Under the pieces are notes generated by a model. The model had not been told where the DNA came from and did no database searches. It saw nothing but the letters and a program-made list of their open reading frames with translations. A program made the position numbers and the translations under genes. From Enterospora canceri (lineage: Eukaryota; Microsporidia; Enterocytozoonidae): 62,454 bases of DNA. Each line of letters opens with the position of its first letter. Positions within the stretch are counted from its first letter, which is position 1. The stretch lies in NCBI GenBank assembly GCA_002087915.1, contig LWDP01000006.1, forward strand, positions 1 through 62,454. Direction: 5' to 3'. Shown piece after piece: positions 26,605-35,532 of the stretch.

Positions 26605-27159
26605 ATGATCCACTTACTAAGGCTGATATGGGCCGTAATTGAGCCAGGTGACAAGCTGTACCTATCGGTGAACAGCCAGTACATCACGTTTGACGGAAAC
26701 AACAGCGGTGTTGGGGGAGCAAAGGACGACTCGCTCGAGTACACGGCAGTGAGACACGACTCAGGCGGAATCAGCTTCTTGAGCGAATCTGAAAATAGGG
26801 CACTTAATTTCAGTGCCAATAAAAACAGTTTCAACATGTACTACACTGGAACAGAGAAGGCGAATAACAACTGGGTGACGGATGAGAAGGGCGGATACAC
26901 GCGACTCATCAACCAGTACGGAAAGTGCGACACTCTCGTGGGACGGAGTTTCGACTTCAAAATGTGCGATAACGGGGCCAACCAGAAGTTCAGGGTGGAA
27001 TTCACGAATAAGCAGCACCCAAATTACCAGAAAGCAGGGGCAGAATCAGGCTACGTTTCAAAGAATTCGTTACAGTACATGAAGAGTGGGACTGGGCCAC
27101 ACCGGTACAGGATGAATCCGCAGATTATCACGTGGCTGGGGAATACGGTGAGCTACTGA
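26605..27159 (+). CDS. Secreted ricin-B-lectin-like protein with YMKSGT tail
   Basis: The product has 184 residues. A short signal peptide (MIHLLRLIWAVI) runs into the trefoil (GDKLYLSVNSQYITF ... GKCDTLVGRSFDFKMCDNGANQKF). The tail reads LQYMKSGTGPHRYRMNPQIITW, sharing LxYMKSGT, an R-x-M/N-P stretch and a final Trp with the preceding gene. Its body is closest to the 23787 and 24401 genes (GVGGAKDDS versus GVSGTKSNT). The start follows aatccctcata. Confidence 0.85.
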   Translation: MIHLLRLIWAVIEPGDKLYLSVNSQYITFDGNNSGVGGAKDDSLEYTAVRHDSGGISFLSESENRALNFSANKNSFNMYYTGTEKANNNWVTDEKGGYTRLINQYGKCDTLVGRSFDFKMCDNGANQKFRVEFTNKQHPNYQKAGAESGYVSKNSLQYMKSGTGPHRYRMNPQIITWLGNTVSY

Positions 27160-27218
27160 GGCAGAATTAAAACACGAGTGAAACAATCAGTGATTTAATC
27201 AGAAATTGTTTTGTAAAC

Positions 27219-29114
27219 ATGTTTTCGATAGTGCGTTTTATGGCTGTACTTGGGGCAGAGGAGGAGATTCACCTCTTCAGCCTGTGGGGAGACAAGGGGC
27301 TGAAGGCCACTGGGAAGGAGGGAGCGGCTACTGGAATCGTAGACCACAGCGAGGCCACTGAATTCGCCTACACAAAAAGCAACAAGTTCGTCCTGACTGG
27401 TGCAAGAAAGTACGTCTTGGATTGGAATAGGGGGAATGATAGCATAATCTCGTGGACTAACAACAGCCACGGGGACTCAAACCAGAAATTCAGGTTTGAA
27501 AAGGCCCTATCAGATCCAAGGTACCTCAAGGTGACGGATGGAAGGAGGTGTATGACATTCAACTACAGCAAAAACACCGTTGAATTCAACCAATGCAACA
27601 AGTCGTTGGAACAGGTCTTCCTAAAGAAGATCAGGCAGGCAACAAACACGTTTTTGGTGTACACGAAGAAGGGGCCTCATGGAATACGAGCCAAGTTGGA
27701 GGTGAATACACCAATTGAACTGGTGGATCCAGGGAAGACAGAGAGCATCTACTGCGATGGATCTACGACAAAAGTTGGACTGGCGTACGCACAGCAGTCG
27801 GCATTTGAGTTCAACAGCAGCACAGGTGAATTTGTGCTGAAATTGGAGTCAGCTGGGCAAGTACGACAGGATGTGACATGTGAAATGGGGGTTGGTAACG
27901 AATTCAGGCTAAAACACGATGGAAAGTGTTTAACAGTAGACGAGAGCAAAATGAGACTGGTTCTGGAGCCATGTAGTGACAAAATTGAACAGATTTTCAT
28001 GAAGAGCCTGAAAGAGAAGGAAAAGGATGTTGGGGTAGTGGAACCAAGGGCATTTAAGTTGACAAACAGGGACAATACAAGGGCATTGAAGGGTATTGCA
28101 GAGTCAGGGGAGGAAATACGCGTAAAGAACAGGGAAGAGGGAACACTCTGGAACGAGGATAAGGAGGCACCATCAGTGGACATGAAGGGCGGAAACTACT
28201 CCATGGACTACTTGGAGAAGGCGCAAACAATGGGAATGTGGAAGAAGGTGCCAGGAGCAGAAGACCAGAGGGTGACACTTGAACCAGATGGCAATGGGCT
28301 GTTTTATCTCAAAAACAAGGGGCTTTGTGGGACATTTGAAGGAGACGTCATAAAAATGAGGAAGTGCGATGGATCGGCTGAACAGAAATTCAACAAATTG
28401 ACAGCTGAGGACGAGATGGCATTGGCAAAGGGAAGCAAGGCAAATCCAGAGACAGGGGGACACCACTACGACATTCACATTACGGGGCCAGGTGAGGAGC
28501 ACGTGGATGGGAAGAATCCAACAATTCACGTAGATGGGTCACATACAGTGAAGATAAAACCATCAAAAGACGATTCAAAGGAGCCTGAAATAGTAATAGA
28601 GCCAATGGAAGGAAAGGAAGGGGTTGAAGAGCAGCCAATAGCAGTGGCAGGCGTGAGGGAGCTAGCAGTAGGTGAAAATGGATTATATGGAGATTTGGGA
28701 AGAAGTGGAAGACCAGGGTCAGCCATGAGACCACGAAGAGGGGTGAAAGGAATGAGAGAGGGCGATCCAAGTGGAAGAGGCTCCTTGAACAAAGCAGCTG
28801 AAGCACTTGGAGCAGCGAATCCATTGGGAAAGGGGACTGAGAAGGTAAGCGATCCATTGGATAAGGCAACTGGAGCAGAGAAAGTGGCTGAAATAACGAG
28901 CAAAGCAGGTGCAACAAATGACAAGACACCTTCAACAGGAAGTGGTATGAGAAAGATAAATAAGAATGCAAATGGAGCAGGAAATAAGGAAACAGCTGGA
29001 GACAACAAGAATGACGGGGCAAAAGGACGTCTAAGAATGGATGGGCGAACAGGAGTGTCATGCACTGATGACACGTGTTTGAATGGACACATTTCGCCAG
29101 CAAGTGATTTGTAA
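27219..29114 (+). CDS. Secreted ricin-B-lectin-like protein, three trefoil units
   Basis: The product has 631 residues, a clear paralogue of the 620-residue gene at 29701. A short leader (FSIVRFMAVLGA) is followed by three trefoil units, each ending in the Cys...Cys...Q-x-F signature. These are RCMTFNYS...NKSLEQVF near residue 110, GKCLTVDE...DKIEQIF near 246 and GLCGTFEG...GSAEQKF near 371. A linker (HYDIHITGPGEEH) and a Gly/Ala/Lys-rich tail with repeated L-x-KA units follow. The end is RMDGRTGVSCTDDTCLNG, whose two cysteines and M-D-G...NG frame recur in the paralogue. Carbohydrate binding is presumed from the fold. Confidence 0.88.
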   Translation: MFSIVRFMAVLGAEEEIHLFSLWGDKGLKATGKEGAATGIVDHSEATEFAYTKSNKFVLTGARKYVLDWNRGNDSIISWTNNSHGDSNQKFRFEKALSDPRYLKVTDGRRCMTFNYSKNTVEFNQCNKSLEQVFLKKIRQATNTFLVYTKKGPHGIRAKLEVNTPIELVDPGKTESIYCDGSTTKVGLAYAQQSAFEFNSSTGEFVLKLESAGQVRQDVTCEMGVGNEFRLKHDGKCLTVDESKMRLVLEPCSDKIEQIFMKSLKEKEKDVGVVEPRAFKLTNRDNTRALKGIAESGEEIRVKNREEGTLWNEDKEAPSVDMKGGNYSMDYLEKAQTMGMWKKVPGAEDQRVTLEPDGNGLFYLKNKGLCGTFEGDVIKMRKCDGSAEQKFNKLTAEDEMALAKGSKANPETGGHHYDIHITGPGEEHVDGKNPTIHVDGSHTVKIKPSKDDSKEPEIVIEPMEGKEGVEEQPIAVAGVRELAVGENGLYGDLGRSGRPGSAMRPRRGVKGMREGDPSGRGSLNKAAEALGAANPLGKGTEKVSDPLDKATGAEKVAEITSKAGATNDKTPSTGSGMRKINKNANGAGNKETAGDNKNDGAKGRLRMDGRTGVSCTDDTCLNGHISPASDL

Positions 29115-29700
29115 GGGAAATAAAAAATAAAATAATTGTTGTCAGGTACAAGAATACGACTGTGATTCAGACTGTTTAATATGGAAAGGAGTTGAATATG
29201 TACTACAATTACAACTATTATAGGTTTATATTGCATATTACAAGTAAGCTTAAAATACATAAAAGAAAATGTAATCAAAGAAACACCCTTCTAAGAGCAA
29301 TTCATTAGTAAACTGCTACATACTGGTCATTAGACTACAACAAGTTTATTATATTACTCAACTGACACAAAAACAGGTACCGTAATATACGTAATACTCT
29401 AAATAATATGCATAAATAGCATAAAAATAGGAAATAACAAGAAATCACAGCAGAAACAAACCAAAATAACTCTTTTAAGCGTATTTAACAAGCATAAATA
29501 CGCATATTACACATATAAACAATTCATTAACAATAAAACAAATCAAAACAAGATAAACAGCAACCTCAATACTCTAAGAATGCGATATGACTGTACTGTA
29601 TTCAGACCAAACATGTGTCACAATCCCATATTACAGCAGCAAGACAGAGTTAAAACGCTCTTGAAACGGACATTAATTTAATCTCAGACCTGTTTTACAC
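29115..29700. other. Long intergenic region, no gene seen
   Basis: These 586 AT-rich bases are unusually long for this gene-dense part. No start signal, tRNA or conserved frame is visible. Several A-rich and aaacaa-type runs occur at 29440-29570. It may hold the promoter of the large lectin-like gene that follows, or the remains of a lost family member. Confidence 0.5.
29690..29698 (+). promoter_or_regulatory. CTGTTTTAC box at a lectin-like gene start
   Basis: ctgttttac lies 11 bases before the ATG at 29701, the closest spacing among the copies of this box in the array. It could be promoter, initiator or part of a very short leader. Confidence 0.3.
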
Positions 29701-31563
29701 ATGAATGCAATGCTATTCCTCCTGGATGTGATGGCCAAGACTGGGAATGTCCACCTCTACACGGTGTGGGGAGACAAGGGACTGAAGGCTACTGCCAGAA
29801 ATGGGGCTGATCTGAGACTTGTGGAGCCCAAGGATGCAACGCTCTTCTTTCTGGAAGGCAACAACAAGTTCTTCATGGTCGACAACAAGAAATACGTCTT
29901 AGACTGGAACCAGGGAAACAACCACATCATCACGTGGACCAACAAGAGCTGGGGAGACGCCAACCAGAAGTTTGCGAGCGAGAAGGCGCTGGCTGATCCG
30001 GCGTACATCAAGTTGACGAACGGCTCGAGATGCTTCACGGCTGATCCAAAAAGCGGCCTGATCAACTACGACAAATGCAATGGATCATTGAACCAGGTTT
30101 TCCATAAGGAAATCAGGGAGGCAAAAGAGACGTTCAAATTCTACACGAAAAAGGGCCCATTTGGAATAAAAATGAAGTTGGAGGTGAAGGCGAGAATTGA
30201 GCTGATTTCGCCTGACACCACTGATGAGATCTACTACGACGAGGAGACAAACAGGGCTGGCCTGGCCACTGCGACACAATCTGCCTTTGAATACGACAGC
30301 AAATCAAAGGCATTCGTGATCAAGTTGGAGACCAAATCAGCGAACAAACAGACCATTTCAATGAAGAAGTTGAATGAGAACGAGTTCAAATTGATGCACG
30401 ATGGGAAGTGCCTGGCAGCTGACAGCACTGCCAGAAGCCTGAAACTGGAAGACTGTGCTGATAACAGAACGGAACAGGTCTTCTCGAAGGTGAAGCCACC
30501 GAAGGAGATGCCTGTGAGCGTGGATCCACCAGTTGATTTCAAACTCACGAACAAGGACAACACGAAGGCACTGAAAGGGGGCACCACGAACAATAAGCCA
30601 ATTGACGTGGTGGAACTGAGTGATGGATCGATGTGGTCGGCTGATGAGAATGTGCCATCAGTTGATTTACAGGGAAAGAAGCATTCGATGGACTACATGT
30701 CTGATAAAAAGGTGATGGGAATGTGGAGCAGGGTGCCTGGTGCCCGAGACCAGCGAGTGACACTCGAGAAGGACGATACGGGCTTCTTCTTGCTCAAAAT
30801 AATGGGACTGTGTGGCGCATTTGATGGAAAAGTGATCAAAATGAAGACGTGTGATGAATCAGATGAGCTGAAATTCAACAAGTTGACGGCAGATGACGAA
30901 GAGAAGCTGAAATCAGAGAAGGCGAATCCTGAAACAGTGCCAGACCACTACGAAATCCAAATCACTGGGCCATCTGGTGGACCAAAGCAGCCTACGATTC
31001 GAGTGGATGCGTCCCACCGTGTCAGAATCAACCCAGCTGTGAATGAATCGGACAAGCCTGAAATTGTGGTGGAACCAGCAGAAGCCAGGTCAAACGAGAA
31101 CTGTTGTGGCCCACAGCCAATTGGCCTAGTTCGACTGGATGGATCTGCCCTTCCTCTCTACGAAAATGGCTACTTTGGAAATCCACTAAAAAGAAGAAAC
31201 AGCCTTTGGGAAAGGGGACTGTACGGGAAAGTGCGTCGTAGGAGGAGACAGCCCCTGACTGGGGCCAACAGAAGGGGCGGTGCCGACCGATTGGAAATCG
31301 AAGACGAAGAAGACGAAAACATCGTTCCAGCACCAATTGGAAACAGAAACCTGCCTGATTTCATCAAATCAAAGAATCCGCCTGGATCAAACCAGTTTGA
31401 CCGTCAGGCAGCAGTGGCAACGAGCCAGGTGCTTGACGACCTGATTGATGAGGAAGTGAGGGATCCACACGTCCATGGGAAGCTGATCATGGACGGAAGC
31501 ACAGACATGCAGTGCCAGGGCAAACACTGCCTAAATGGGGTGGCCATAACACAGCGAGATTGA
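29701..31563 (+). CDS. Secreted ricin-B-lectin-like protein, three trefoil units, paralogue of the previous one
   Basis: The product has 620 residues. Signal-like start (NAMLFLLDVMA), then the same order of blocks as the 27219 gene: WGDKGLKAT, KYVLDWNQGNNHIITWTN, three cysteine signatures (RCFTADPK...LNQVF, GKCLAADS...TEQVF, GLCGAFDG...DELKF), and HYEIQITGP before the tail. The tail is Arg-rich (KVRRRRRQ) and then acidic (EDEEDEN), unlike the Gly/Ala tail of its partner, yet it ends in the same motif (IMDGSTDMQCQGKHCLNG). Strong conservation of the lectin part and of the last 20 residues, with free change between them, suggests that both ends are functionally important. Confidence 0.88.
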   Translation: MNAMLFLLDVMAKTGNVHLYTVWGDKGLKATARNGADLRLVEPKDATLFFLEGNNKFFMVDNKKYVLDWNQGNNHIITWTNKSWGDANQKFASEKALADPAYIKLTNGSRCFTADPKSGLINYDKCNGSLNQVFHKEIREAKETFKFYTKKGPFGIKMKLEVKARIELISPDTTDEIYYDEETNRAGLATATQSAFEYDSKSKAFVIKLETKSANKQTISMKKLNENEFKLMHDGKCLAADSTARSLKLEDCADNRTEQVFSKVKPPKEMPVSVDPPVDFKLTNKDNTKALKGGTTNNKPIDVVELSDGSMWSADENVPSVDLQGKKHSMDYMSDKKVMGMWSRVPGARDQRVTLEKDDTGFFLLKIMGLCGAFDGKVIKMKTCDESDELKFNKLTADDEEKLKSEKANPETVPDHYEIQITGPSGGPKQPTIRVDASHRVRINPAVNESDKPEIVVEPAEARSNENCCGPQPIGLVRLDGSALPLYENGYFGNPLKRRNSLWERGLYGKVRRRRRQPLTGANRRGGADRLEIEDEEDENIVPAPIGNRNLPDFIKSKNPPGSNQFDRQAAVATSQVLDDLIDEEVRDPHVHGKLIMDGSTDMQCQGKHCLNGVAITQRD

Positions 31564-31650
31564 ATGGTCTAATAGGCGTGATCATATTAATTCTGTTTCA
31601 TTTTCTGACGGTTTCATGTTCCATCACAAAAGTGATCACTATTTTATAGT

Positions 31651-32478
31651 ATGCTTTTTGTAAGGTGGATAGCAGCAAACTACTTTGAGGTAGTCAGGGA
31701 GAATGGCCCATCAGCCAATAAAGCAGCAGAATACCAGAAAGAGGAGTGGGAGTGCTACCTGGCAACAAGGGGCCTTGATAGGGCACTGGTTGCAGACAAC
31801 AGGATTCAGAGCAGAATTGGGCTGGGAGCCCTGAAGAAGGGGACGAAGCTGATTCAGAACCAGAACAGCGGGATGCTGAAGCTCGATGCTGATTTGTCAC
31901 TGGTGATTGAGATGGACGGAGACTGGCTCGTGATCAGTCGAATGGAGCCAAACAAGAGGAGTCAGCGGTGTGAGATCAGGCGAGACAGGGACGACCTGGT
32001 TTCAATCAGGTACGGAAACAGGTGCATGACGTACAGTGGTGCAACAAGCAGGGTGTCACTGGAGCACTGCATTGTTGGGGCGGATGAGCAGCTCTTTCGT
32101 GAGATTTATTCGGTGAAGATGTTCAGGCTGTTTTCGTACGACATGAAGAAGAGCGTAGGGGAGTTAGTGGTTGGGAAGAAGATGGAGATTGTGGATCCAA
32201 TGAGAAGGAGGAGTGGGACATTCCACTACAACAGGAGCGAGGGGCAGCTGGGGTCTGGGGAGCACCAGAGACGCGTGATCGAGGCCAATGCGGATGAGGT
32301 GGTGGCTGCCCTGAAGAACGAGAGCAGGGAGCAGCAGTTTGTGGTCGACTACTTTGGGGTTGATCAGATGGTGATCAGGTACAAGGGAGACTGTGCCACC
32401 TGGGACTACGAGAAAGGGGTGATTGAAATGAGGCCATGTGACAACTCGGTTGATCAGCTGTTCAGGAAGAAGCATTAG
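31651..32478 (+). CDS. Secreted ricin-B-lectin-like protein, two trefoil units
   Basis: The product has 275 residues with a weak leader (MLFVRWIAA). Two family signatures are present: NRCMTYSGATSRVSLEHC...DEQLF near residue 127 and GDCATWDYEKGVIEMRPCDNS...DQLF at the carboxy end. It stops directly after the second unit, without the low-complexity tail of other members. The next gene starts about four bases after the stop and has the same two-unit architecture in its carboxy half. The pair is a tandem duplication, or the two could once have been one longer gene. Confidence 0.82.
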   Translation: MLFVRWIAANYFEVVRENGPSANKAAEYQKEEWECYLATRGLDRALVADNRIQSRIGLGALKKGTKLIQNQNSGMLKLDADLSLVIEMDGDWLVISRMEPNKRSQRCEIRRDRDDLVSIRYGNRCMTYSGATSRVSLEHCIVGADEQLFREIYSVKMFRLFSYDMKKSVGELVVGKKMEIVDPMRRRSGTFHYNRSEGQLGSGEHQRRVIEANADEVVAALKNESREQQFVVDYFGVDQMVIRYKGDCATWDYEKGVIEMRPCDNSVDQLFRKKH

Positions 32479-32482
32479 GGAA

Positions 32483-33628
32483 ATGGGTGAAACAGTTTCA
32501 GGTGGAATAGAATTGTGGGATGGATTGCTCAGTATGTGGACGCCACTCGTAGAATGCAGCATATTCAGTCTGGAACACACTGATCCAAATGAAGAGGCAA
32601 GGAAGCCACCAGTGAGTTTGGATGCAATGGATCATTTGATGAAAGTGAAGGAGCAATATGGGGTGGATGTAGGAATGGGAAGAGTAGGAGAAAAGGGTGA
32701 TAAGAGGGATAAGGGTGATAAACCAGAAAGAGAGAATACGCCTAGATTATCACAGGAACAGAAGGGTGATAGAAATATGACAGAAAAAGGTGACAGTAAG
32801 AGATATACGCCACAGAATCCAGTAACTACCCCTACTACCCCAACAACTACTACTACCACCACTCCATTGATCAATAGTAGATCACCAGGAGTAGAATACT
32901 TCTATATCACATCACCAGATCAGAAATACGGGATATCAGTCCATGAAGATGGAACTGCCATTCTAAGGAAACCAGAGGAATCAACCAATTTCAAGTACGA
33001 GAATATGCAACTGCATTTGGGAAGTAGAGATCACATGATACTGGAATACAGTGAGAGAGAAAAGAGACTGGTTATAGGAAATAAAGGAAATAAAAATCAA
33101 AATGGGACAATATTGATCAAATTGATCAATGATGGTGTGAATGAGATAAGGGTGAATGGCAGCTGTGTGACAAGGGTGGATGAGACCATTCAGCTGAGAC
33201 CGTGTAAATTGACTGAACTGTCCCAGCAGTGGATGAAGACGTACAGTTTAATCAGAATGAGACTGCTGAATTCAGGTGGAACCAGAAGTGTGGCATTTGG
33301 TGAATTGAATAAGCCAATTGGAATTGTTCAGGTGGAAGATGGGATGGATTTGTACTACGATCCACAATCCATGCAACTGGGTCTCTTTGACAGCCAGGGA
33401 GTGGTGGCAAAGAGCAACAACTTCAGCAGGGACATTCTGACTGGTAGCATCGACAGAAAGGGCGGTGGCCACTTTGTGATGGATGAGATTGAGAGAGGCA
33501 GATTCAGAATCAAGCAGGATGAGAAGTGTGTGGAGTGGGACTACGATGGTGGCAAATTGGTACTGGAAGTCTGTGATAGGAAGGAATCACAGGTGTTTGT
33601 GAAACAGGAAGCAGTAAAAGAGCAATAG
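32483..33628 (+). CDS. Ricin-B-lectin-like protein with Thr-rich linker, two trefoil units
   Basis: The product has up to 381 residues. After an amino-terminal part without a clear signal peptide come a Lys/Asp/Gly-rich region (GEKGDKRDKGDK) and a Thr/Pro linker (about residues 115-135, where TTTPTT-type runs would be candidates for O-mannosylation). Two trefoil units follow, with signatures GSCVTRVDETIQLRPC...SQQW and EKCVEWDYDGGKLVLEVCDRK...SQVF. The first ends in Trp, the classical QxW form. The ATG at 32483 is the first in frame within the spacer. An ATG at 32534 (MWTPLVECSIF) would give a more hydrophobic amino end and is a fair alternative. Confidence 0.78.
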   Translation: MGETVSGGIELWDGLLSMWTPLVECSIFSLEHTDPNEEARKPPVSLDAMDHLMKVKEQYGVDVGMGRVGEKGDKRDKGDKPERENTPRLSQEQKGDRNMTEKGDSKRYTPQNPVTTPTTPTTTTTTTPLINSRSPGVEYFYITSPDQKYGISVHEDGTAILRKPEESTNFKYENMQLHLGSRDHMILEYSEREKRLVIGNKGNKNQNGTILIKLINDGVNEIRVNGSCVTRVDETIQLRPCKLTELSQQWMKTYSLIRMRLLNSGGTRSVAFGELNKPIGIVQVEDGMDLYYDPQSMQLGLFDSQGVVAKSNNFSRDILTGSIDRKGGGHFVMDEIERGRFRIKQDEKCVEWDYDGGKLVLEVCDRKESQVFVKQEAVKEQ

Positions 33629-33677
33629 AGGTAAAACAGGCTGTTTCAGGGTATTTGGGTAGAACGAATTATTCAGA

Positions 33678-34112
33678 ATGGATTGGATGAGTTTGGGACT
33701 GATTGGATTGGTCCATGGGAGTGATGGGGTGTTTCTGAAGACTAAGCGTGATCTATTCGTGTACTCCCATGATAATGTGGCACATACTGGGCTAAGGAGT
33801 CTTGCTACCCCATACATTATTGAGTACAGTGGTGGTAGAATATCATTCAGAATTATAGGCACAAACAGACAACTGGTGGTAGATGAATCAACTCACATTC
33901 TACACAACTGTGATAGTAGAAGTGGAATGAATCACCAGTTTAGACTGGAATACAAGAATGATGGACTATTTCAGCTTCAGATGGCCGTGAATGGGTTCTA
34001 CTATTGTGTAACTGATATCAATAATGATTTGAAACTGATGGAATGTGATGATGATGAGGGTGATAGACAGCTATTTAGATTGGAGGCAACTCACAGGTTG
34101 GTGATGCAATAA
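33678..34112 (+). CDS. Secreted ricin-B-lectin-like protein, short form
   Basis: The product has 144 residues. A signal peptide (DWMSLGLIGLVHG) is followed by a single trefoil ending FYYCVTDINNDLKLMECDDDEG...RQLFRLE. It lacks a tail. The segment YIIEYSGGRIS recurs as HYIEYSRSGVS in the gene at 34565, which therefore looks like a truncated relative. The preceding intergenic stretch (aaacaggctgtttcagg) is similar to gaaacagtttcagg inside the start region of the gene before. Confidence 0.8.
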   Translation: MDWMSLGLIGLVHGSDGVFLKTKRDLFVYSHDNVAHTGLRSLATPYIIEYSGGRISFRIIGTNRQLVVDESTHILHNCDSRSGMNHQFRLEYKNDGLFQLQMAVNGFYYCVTDINNDLKLMECDDDEGDRQLFRLEATHRLVMQ

Positions 34113-34146
34113 ATTGGTAGTGATTAATCAATACTGTTTAACTACT

Positions 34147-34211
34147 AGTTAGTAATATTGGTAGTAATATTACTGCTACAATTAATATTACTATCAATAT
34201 TACTACTAACT
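34147..34211. repeat. Long imperfect inverted repeat, possible hairpin
   Basis: Arms at 34147-34172 (agttagtaatattggtagta...) and 34183-34211 (reverse complement agttagtagtaatattgata...) pair almost completely around a 10-base loop (ctgctacaat). One arm has a three-base insertion. It lies 35 bases after a lectin-like gene, so it may form the 3' end of that transcript or be a small palindromic element. Confidence 0.8.
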
Positions 34212-34289
34212 AATTACTACCCTGTATGTGATACATAAGTGGTTTCACATTCACAGCTGTTACAACATAGTGACCATTCAACCATTTTC

Positions 34290-34493
34290 ATGTTTCTGAC
34301 ATTTCTTGGAATTCTCTACTGCTCCAATCCAAGGACATCTCAACCATCCCACAGGCGACAAAGTGGTGAATTAGAACAGAGACGCGTGATGTACAAACCA
34401 CGAGACTGGTACTACAAAAATGTGTATGGAATGGGGGATCGAACCCACAGGGCTCTGGAATACCGAAACATCTACAAGACACCTAGACAGTAA
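34290..34493 (+). CDS. Small secreted protein, unknown
   Basis: The product has 67 residues. A clear signal peptide (MFLTFLGILYCS) is followed by a basic, Arg/Tyr-rich mature part (RRQSGELEQRRVMYKPRDWYYKNVYGMGD) with no cysteine signature. The ATG at 34290 is the first in frame. Position within the lectin-like array and the signal peptide make it a plausible secreted member of the region, perhaps a lectin-like gene that lost its fold, but no homology is visible. Confidence 0.6.
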   Translation: MFLTFLGILYCSNPRTSQPSHRRQSGELEQRRVMYKPRDWYYKNVYGMGDRTHRALEYRNIYKTPRQ

Positions 34494-34564
34494 TGGATTT
34501 TTGTTATTGAATCATAAAACAGTGTTTCTTATGGAATAATATGGTTTCATTGGAGTAAAATAGC

Positions 34565-35005
34565 ATGATATTGGGACTGATTGGTTCAATTGGAGTTGTT
34601 TTCTCAAAAGACTACGGGGCTGGAATCAGTCTTGATTTCGGGATAAAGAAGGCACCAAATCCCCACTATATTGAGTACAGCAGAAGTGGGGTGAGCAAAC
34701 TGGTGCCACCAGAACATGATACAAAAAACAGGAGTGTGATAGCAGGGAACCTGGGCAATCCGATAGTGAGAAAGGTGCCATCATCTGATCAATACGAGTC
34801 AGGGCAGACTACCAGGAATCAACCAAAATTGTTAGGAGAGAGGGTGGTTATAGGAAGAGAGGGTACGAATACGTCAGTTGTAGAGAATGAGGTATTTGAT
34901 TTATCAACCAAACAGCATGAGCCAATTGAGTACAACCAATATGCAGTGGTTCCTGGATCACTGATGTATAAAACAGCTCACCCTGGGGAGGTGTTCTTTG
35001 TCTAA
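34565..35005 (+). CDS. Secreted protein, truncated relative of the lectin-like family
   Basis: The product has 146 residues with a signal peptide (MILGLIGSIGVVFS). After it, KKAPNPHYIEYSRSGVS matches TPYIIEYSGGRIS of the gene at 33678, and the leaders are also alike (LGLIG). The remainder is polar and has no cysteine at all, so the trefoil core with its Cys...Cys...QxF ending is missing. This is either a family member whose lectin domain was replaced or a decayed copy still open as a frame. It ends six bases from the stop of a convergent gene. Confidence 0.68.
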   Translation: MILGLIGSIGVVFSKDYGAGISLDFGIKKAPNPHYIEYSRSGVSKLVPPEHDTKNRSVIAGNLGNPIVRKVPSSDQYESGQTTRNQPKLLGERVVIGREGTNTSVVENEVFDLSTKQHEPIEYNQYAVVPGSLMYKTAHPGEVFFV

Positions 35006-35011
35006 TCACTG

Positions 35012-35461
35012 CTACTTGTGCTCTACCCTGAATCCACCGTCTTTTGAGTAAACGCATTTGATGGCGTTTCTGGGGCAGTTTCTGTAGAGGCGCGAGACGC
35101 AGTCTGCGTACGCATCCTCAATTCCCCTCTTGGTGCTGCTGAATTCCCTCTTTATTTTCTTAAGGAGCTGATCATCCTTGTTTCCAGTAGCAGACTCAAA
35201 CTGCCTCATCAGGGAAGTGGCGTAGTTGAAGATTGGGCCGAATTCACTGGCTGCTTCCTCGAAATCTTCTTCATTATCACCCGTAACTGCCCTGAGTCTC
35301 TCTTTCAGTATTCTACAGTCAGCAAATACCCTATGCATGTGTCCTATGTAGTATAATCGTGGCTGGTTCGACTCAAGGCGTGATGCTTCAACTGTGTAGT
35401 CAAAGAGTGAGCAATTGCTCGATTCAAACGTGTTTGTGACGAATTGGGGAGCTGGATACAT
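35012..35461 (-). CDS. Unknown helical protein with cysteines
   Basis: The product has 149 residues, mainly helical, with no signal peptide or membrane segment. Six cysteines, three of them in the last 30 residues (DCVSRLYRNCPRNAIKC). The start at 35461 is preceded by ttaacccatctcttc, the CCC-type signal of non-lectin genes. It is a housekeeping-type insertion in the lectin array together with MLH1 and the Ase1-like gene. No domain is recognised. Confidence 0.72.
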   Translation of the reverse strand: MYPAPQFVTNTFESSNCSLFDYTVEASRLESNQPRLYYIGHMHRVFADCRILKERLRAVTGDNEEDFEEAASEFGPIFNYATSLMRQFESATGNKDDQLLKKIKREFSSTKRGIEDAYADCVSRLYRNCPRNAIKCVYSKDGGFRVEHK

Positions 35462-35532
35462 GAAGAGATGGGTTAACTAATTTTATAGGCAATTTCTACC
35501 AGAATACTGTGGTAGAAGTTGCCCACGTTGAG

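Noticed and set aside
31651..33628. One large lectin-like gene broken by a frameshift at about 32478
   Set aside because: Considered because the two frames nearly touch. The first ends neatly after its last trefoil signature, like other members, and the second has its own linker and two units, so two genes are more likely. Not fully excluded.
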